Part shown: positions 60,991 through 64,000 of the stretch, piece by piece
Layout of the letters: the number at the start of each line of letters is the position of its first letter
How positions within the stretch are numbered: the first letter of the stretch is position 1
DNA from: Gracilaria domingensis
Taxonomy: Eukaryota; Rhodophyta; Florideophyceae; Gracilariales; Gracilariaceae
Assembly: GCA_022539475.1 (NCBI GenBank)
Contig: VCMS01000085.1
Span: 114,698-178,697 of the forward strand
DNA: 64,000 bases
Direction: 5' to 3'
Translations under genes and position numbers: made by a program
The notes under the pieces: model-generated
The model's database searches: none
Told to the model about the DNA's origin: nothing
The model's input: only the letters and a program-made list of their open reading frames with translations

Positions 60991-61571
60991 CAATCGACAT
61001 ACTGGGGCCCCTGCCCAAGACCTCAGAGGGTTATCGCTTTGTAGTAGTCATAACCGACAGGTTCACAAAGCTCACCAGAGCCATACCCCTGAAGAACCAA
61101 ACGGCAACGACACTAGCGACAGCCTTCCTGGAGAATTGGGTCTACCCGTACGGTGCTCCCATGTACCTACTGACCGATAACGGTTCGAACCTAGCTTCTA
61201 AGTTCTTCGAGGCGGTTTGTACAATGCTAGGGGTCAAGCACTACTTTACCACGGCCTATCATCCGCAAACAAACGGCCAAGTGGAACGCTTCAATAAGAC
61301 CCTAGTGGCACGCCTACGGCACTATGTCGAAGAGCACCAAACCACATGGTCGGAGTATGTCCAACCATTGACATATGCGTACAACCTCCAGGTCCACAGG
61401 GTCACTCAAACAACCCCATTCGACCTGGTACTTTCGCGAACACCACATGGTATTATCGTCCAGCCCGGACCTGACCGCTCGGAAGCGGCCGGGACACTCA
61501 CACCGGCGAAGGTCAAGAGAGACATACTCCAGAAGTTAGCGCCGCTTTGGCTGCTGCCAAAGTTAAGATGA
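60970..61571 (+). pseudogene. integrase core of C
   Basis: In the next frame: LEFVAIDILGPL (Asp), LLTDNGSNL (Asp) and NGQVERFNKTL (Glu), the full D-D-35-E set, then QVHRVTQTTPFDLVLSRTPHG. Another shift near 61545 leads to KVKMTAAQERYKADYDRTVSKVTKVVAGDMVFLDV. Confidence 0.85.
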
Positions 61572-61695
61572 CAGCAGCCCAAGAACGGTATAAAGCGGAC
61601 TATGACCGAACGGTGAGCAAAGTGACCAAAGTGGTAGCAGGAGACATGGTCTTCCTCGACGTGCACCAAAAGGTAAGCGACCAACCCCAGCGGAG

Positions 61696-62344
61696 ATGGA
61701 AGAGGACATCCGCCTTGAGGAGGATATCAATTCTAAACTACTACCCAAGTCCACGGGACCATACAAGGTGATTCGCTCCGACGAGCATACCGCTACGGTC
61801 ATAATGGAAGGTTTGGAGAACACGGTCTCCATCGACAGGATTGTCAAGGCCGCACAACCGACGACAGCGAATGCACAACCAATAGGTGAGCCAACGCAGC
61901 AGGAAGCGGAGAGGGAGCAAACGTCTCCCATACCCCCCTATGATGAGTCAGCCGAGCGGTCAACCTTCCACCAGAGCCGTAACGGCTGACCCCACGACCC
62001 AAGCGGCACAGGAGATCGAGCCTCGGCAAGACCAACGGGTCACACCACCCACGGGGAGCCACGCACCCCATGACCAAATGGAAGAGTCACACCCTCAAGT
62101 AGACACTCAGGAGTGCGCTATTGACACCATTGTAGGTCACGAACACACCACAAAGGGTATGCGCTACCGGGTAAAATGGTATGGATGGTCGCCCGAGCAC
62201 GACTCTATGGAACCACCTGGTCATATCCCTAACAACTTCATCATCCGATACTGGCGCAAACAAGGGCGAACGCCCCACCAACTGGTATTGCTTCGCGTGG
62301 TACGCGTCGCTAAGGAAGGGGGGGGGGGGTATCGAAGCCGTTGA
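61696..62344 (+). pseudogene. integrase GPY module, tail and chromodomain of C
   Basis: SKLLPKSTGPYKVIRSDEHTATVIMEG is the GPY/F module, followed by a Gln/Thr-rich tail. In the frame from 61886, ECAIDTIVGHEHTTKGMRYRVKWYGWSPEHDSMEPPGHIPNNFI is a chromodomain with its aromatic residues. It ends VAKEGGGGYRSR at a second G-run (62319-62329). Confidence 0.85.
62310..62329 (+). promoter_or_regulatory. internal polypurine tract, end of pol (C)
   Basis: CTAAGGAA followed by about ten G, at the end of the pol tail. The same core stands in the tail of A (18210-18198, minus strand) and, degenerate, in B (about 46431-46445). Confidence 0.5.
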
Positions 62345-62466
62345 AAGCCACGCTACACGAAAAGCTAACTAACTAACCTAACAGGAAAACAAAAGAAGAT
62401 CAGAGATCACAATGCAAGACACTTTATTAGTCGAGAAGAATCCACGAGAGCGAACCACGAGGTGAC

Positions 62467-63997
62467 TTAGGAGGCCTTGGAGGACCCACGGCCACGTCCG
62501 CGTCCACGACCGGTTCCACGACCGCGACCACGTCCACGGGAGGTCCCGCGAGATGAAGCGGAACCTCCACGACCAGAGGACACCGACACAGGTCCGGCGG
62601 AGCTTCCACCCCGCCGCTAGCCGCGCTCGCTGGCGCACCACCACTTGGTAAGGGAGCAGAAGTACCAGCAGGTCCCGCAGGGGTACCGCTGCTGACTACC
62701 GGCATGATATTCGCAGGACCAGTGGGTGGATGGAAGGAAGGCGGTAAGCTAGACGGAGGGATGCCACCAGAGGTCGGAGGAGCAAGACCACTAGACGGCC
62801 CTGCACCGGGGGTCAGACCAGTAGGCGGCATAGGAGCACCGGACGTCGACGGAAGCGGAGCCGAACGGAAACCAGTTGAGAAACCACTTGGTGCTCCTGT
62901 CCCAGTACTTGCTGGAGGAAGAGGAACGTTGTGAGGACCAAGCGGAGTATGGAAAGGTGCCGAAGGATCACCACCAGGAGGTCCACCAGGGAGTTGATAC
63001 GTACCAAGGCCACCAAAGCCTACCATTGGGGTCGCAGGTTGCTGTGACGCAGGAGCGTACGGGTTGAAACTTTCCACAGAGGGTCGATGTAACGGCGCGT
63101 GGCCTTCCACAAGGTTGCTCAACTGACCAACATAGGCTGTCACCTCACGGTAGAGATTGCGCTGGAAGTAGTCGCGGAACTGTCGCAGCTCAGAAGTGCG
63201 CCGCTCGTGGTGAGCAACCACAGGGAGCAAGTTGGTAAGAGTATCCACAGCAGTGAGGATGTCATTTGGACCAGGACGGTTGAAGTGCACCATCGAGGCG
63301 TGGTTGAGACGAGCCAGAGCGCTCCGTATCGCGCCACTATCACCACCAGGGGGCACCGGATTCACCGGAAGCGACTGGAACCAACCCGAAGAGGCCCCTG
63401 GGCAGCCCGTCCGGGAGGGTGAGCAGCCGCCTGAGGGTTCGCCGGACCACTTGGAACAGGAGCAGCCACGCTGGTCGGAGGAGTAGCCTGTACAGGTGCC
63501 GACGGAGGCAATGCGGGGGACTCATAGTTCTCGGCAGCCACCATCACGGTATCGTCATTACCAAATGGGTCTTCGCCAGCCATGTGCTGCTGTTGGAGAG
63601 GCACGATGCTATGAACCTCCGGGTCGTAGACATCCCAACCCTGTTCAGGCCCCCAATTGTGGTTACTTACCGCAGTGAGGTAACTATCCAACTGCTGCGC
63701 AGTATATTTGGTGCCCTCCACGATGTTGGAGAGCCCCATGGCACGAATGTCGCCGACCACATCGTTGGGAATATTGAAGATACGACCAACTGGTTGAGTT
63801 CCGCTGATCCCGACAGACTTGTCAGGGCAGCGCGTGTCCCAAGTCACACCTTCCACGGAAGCCTGAAGGGCGAGGATAGCCACCATGACGGCCCACTCGC
63901 TGCGCGCGACCGACCAAACGGCATATGCGTTTGTTCTCTCAGAGGAGATGCCTACTACAAAGTACGCAAGGACCCGGCGGGTCGGCACTTCAGCCAC
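62467..63997 (-). pseudogene. antisense ORF of chromovirus C, unknown protein with RG tail
   Basis: Enters from beyond the window. 63997-63362 opens with RRVLAYFVVGISSERTNAYAVWSVARSEWAVMVAILAL, which keeps the spacing G-x11-W-x5-E-W-A of the A and B proteins, then ...VVGDIRAMGLSNIVEGTKYTAQQLDSYLTAVSNHNWGPEQGWDVYDPEV. After a shift (63365 onward) come a helical block (SALARLNHASMVHFN...LTNLLPVVAHHERRTSELRQFRDYFQRNLYREVTAYVGQLSNLVEGH) and a long Pro/Gly/Ser-rich part. A last frame change near 62600 gives an arginine-glycine-rich tail ending SSKAS at TAA 62467. RG tails usually bind RNA. Family not recognised. Confidence 0.7.
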
Positions 63998-64000
63998 TGA

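Larger units (their letters stand above)
55036..64000 (+). mobile_element. Ty3/gypsy chromovirus 'C' (runs past the window end)
   Basis: Plus strand: 5' LTR 55036-55607, primer-binding site 55613, gag 55741-58008, protease, RT, RNase H, integrase, chromodomain to 62344, then an ORF on the opposite strand from beyond 64000 to 62467. The 3' LTR lies outside the window. More diverged from A and B than they are from each other. Several single-base shifts and one stop lie in pol, one shift being in a G homopolymer. Confidence 0.9.

Overview
The window looks like nuclear DNA of a eukaryote with few introns and many transposons. I favour a red alga (Rhodophyta, florideophyte-like). The reasons are a compact island of six mostly intronless, GC-rich genes with tiny intergenic gaps, one short intron at the extreme 5' end of a gene, a PEX22-like protein that resembles plant PEX22, and flanks packed with nested LTR, tyrosine-recombinase and DNA transposons. 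The species cannot be named from the sequence. No rRNA, tRNA or CRISPR was seen.

Layout. Positions 1-9740 are a graveyard of DNA transposons. They hold a pogo/jerky-like DDE remnant, a piggyBac remnant, and a Harbinger transposase cut in two by a Tigger-like element that is itself cut by a solo LTR; target duplications are readable at both levels. Positions 9741-13400 hold hairpins, a 46-bp minisatellite in very GC-rich DNA, and two unrecognised minus-strand ORFs, one with a good TATA box. Positions 13420-22436 are a complete-ended Ty3/gypsy chromovirus ('A'), with gag-pol on the minus strand and most of pol deleted. Positions 22437-24420 are AT-rich intergenic DNA ending in a CCAAT/TATA promoter.

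Positions 24421-35151 are the host gene island: an ABCG half-transporter, an extended SDR without the catalytic YxxxK, PEX22, a coiled-coil protein, RAMP4/SERP1 and lipin (phosphatidate phosphatase). The genes alternate between convergent pairs with 84-132 bp gaps and divergent pairs with shared promoters. Three of them bear on lipid transport, peroxisomes or the ER membrane, but they do not form a recognisable operon-like pathway.

Positions 35502-37749 are an apparently intact Tigger/pogo element with TA duplications. Positions ~39.2-43.14 kb are a DIRS-like tyrosine-recombinase retrotransposon on the minus strand. Positions 43.15-53.75 kb are chromovirus 'B' (minus strand), 53.75-55.03 kb a Ty1/copia gag-protease fragment, and 55036 to beyond the window end chromovirus 'C' (plus strand).

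The most interesting observations are these. (1) All three chromoviruses carry an extra ORF on the strand opposite gag-pol, converging on the end of pol, with a shared signature of exact spacing (Y-x-V-G-x11-W-x5-E-W-A). I do not recognise the family. (2) Element C is studded, in its LTR, in coding DNA and on both sides of pol, with the 8-bp palindrome CCANNTGG, roughly 35 times in 9 kb. (3) Copies of the 3' polypurine tract core recur inside the elements at two fixed places, just before RT and at the end of the pol tail.
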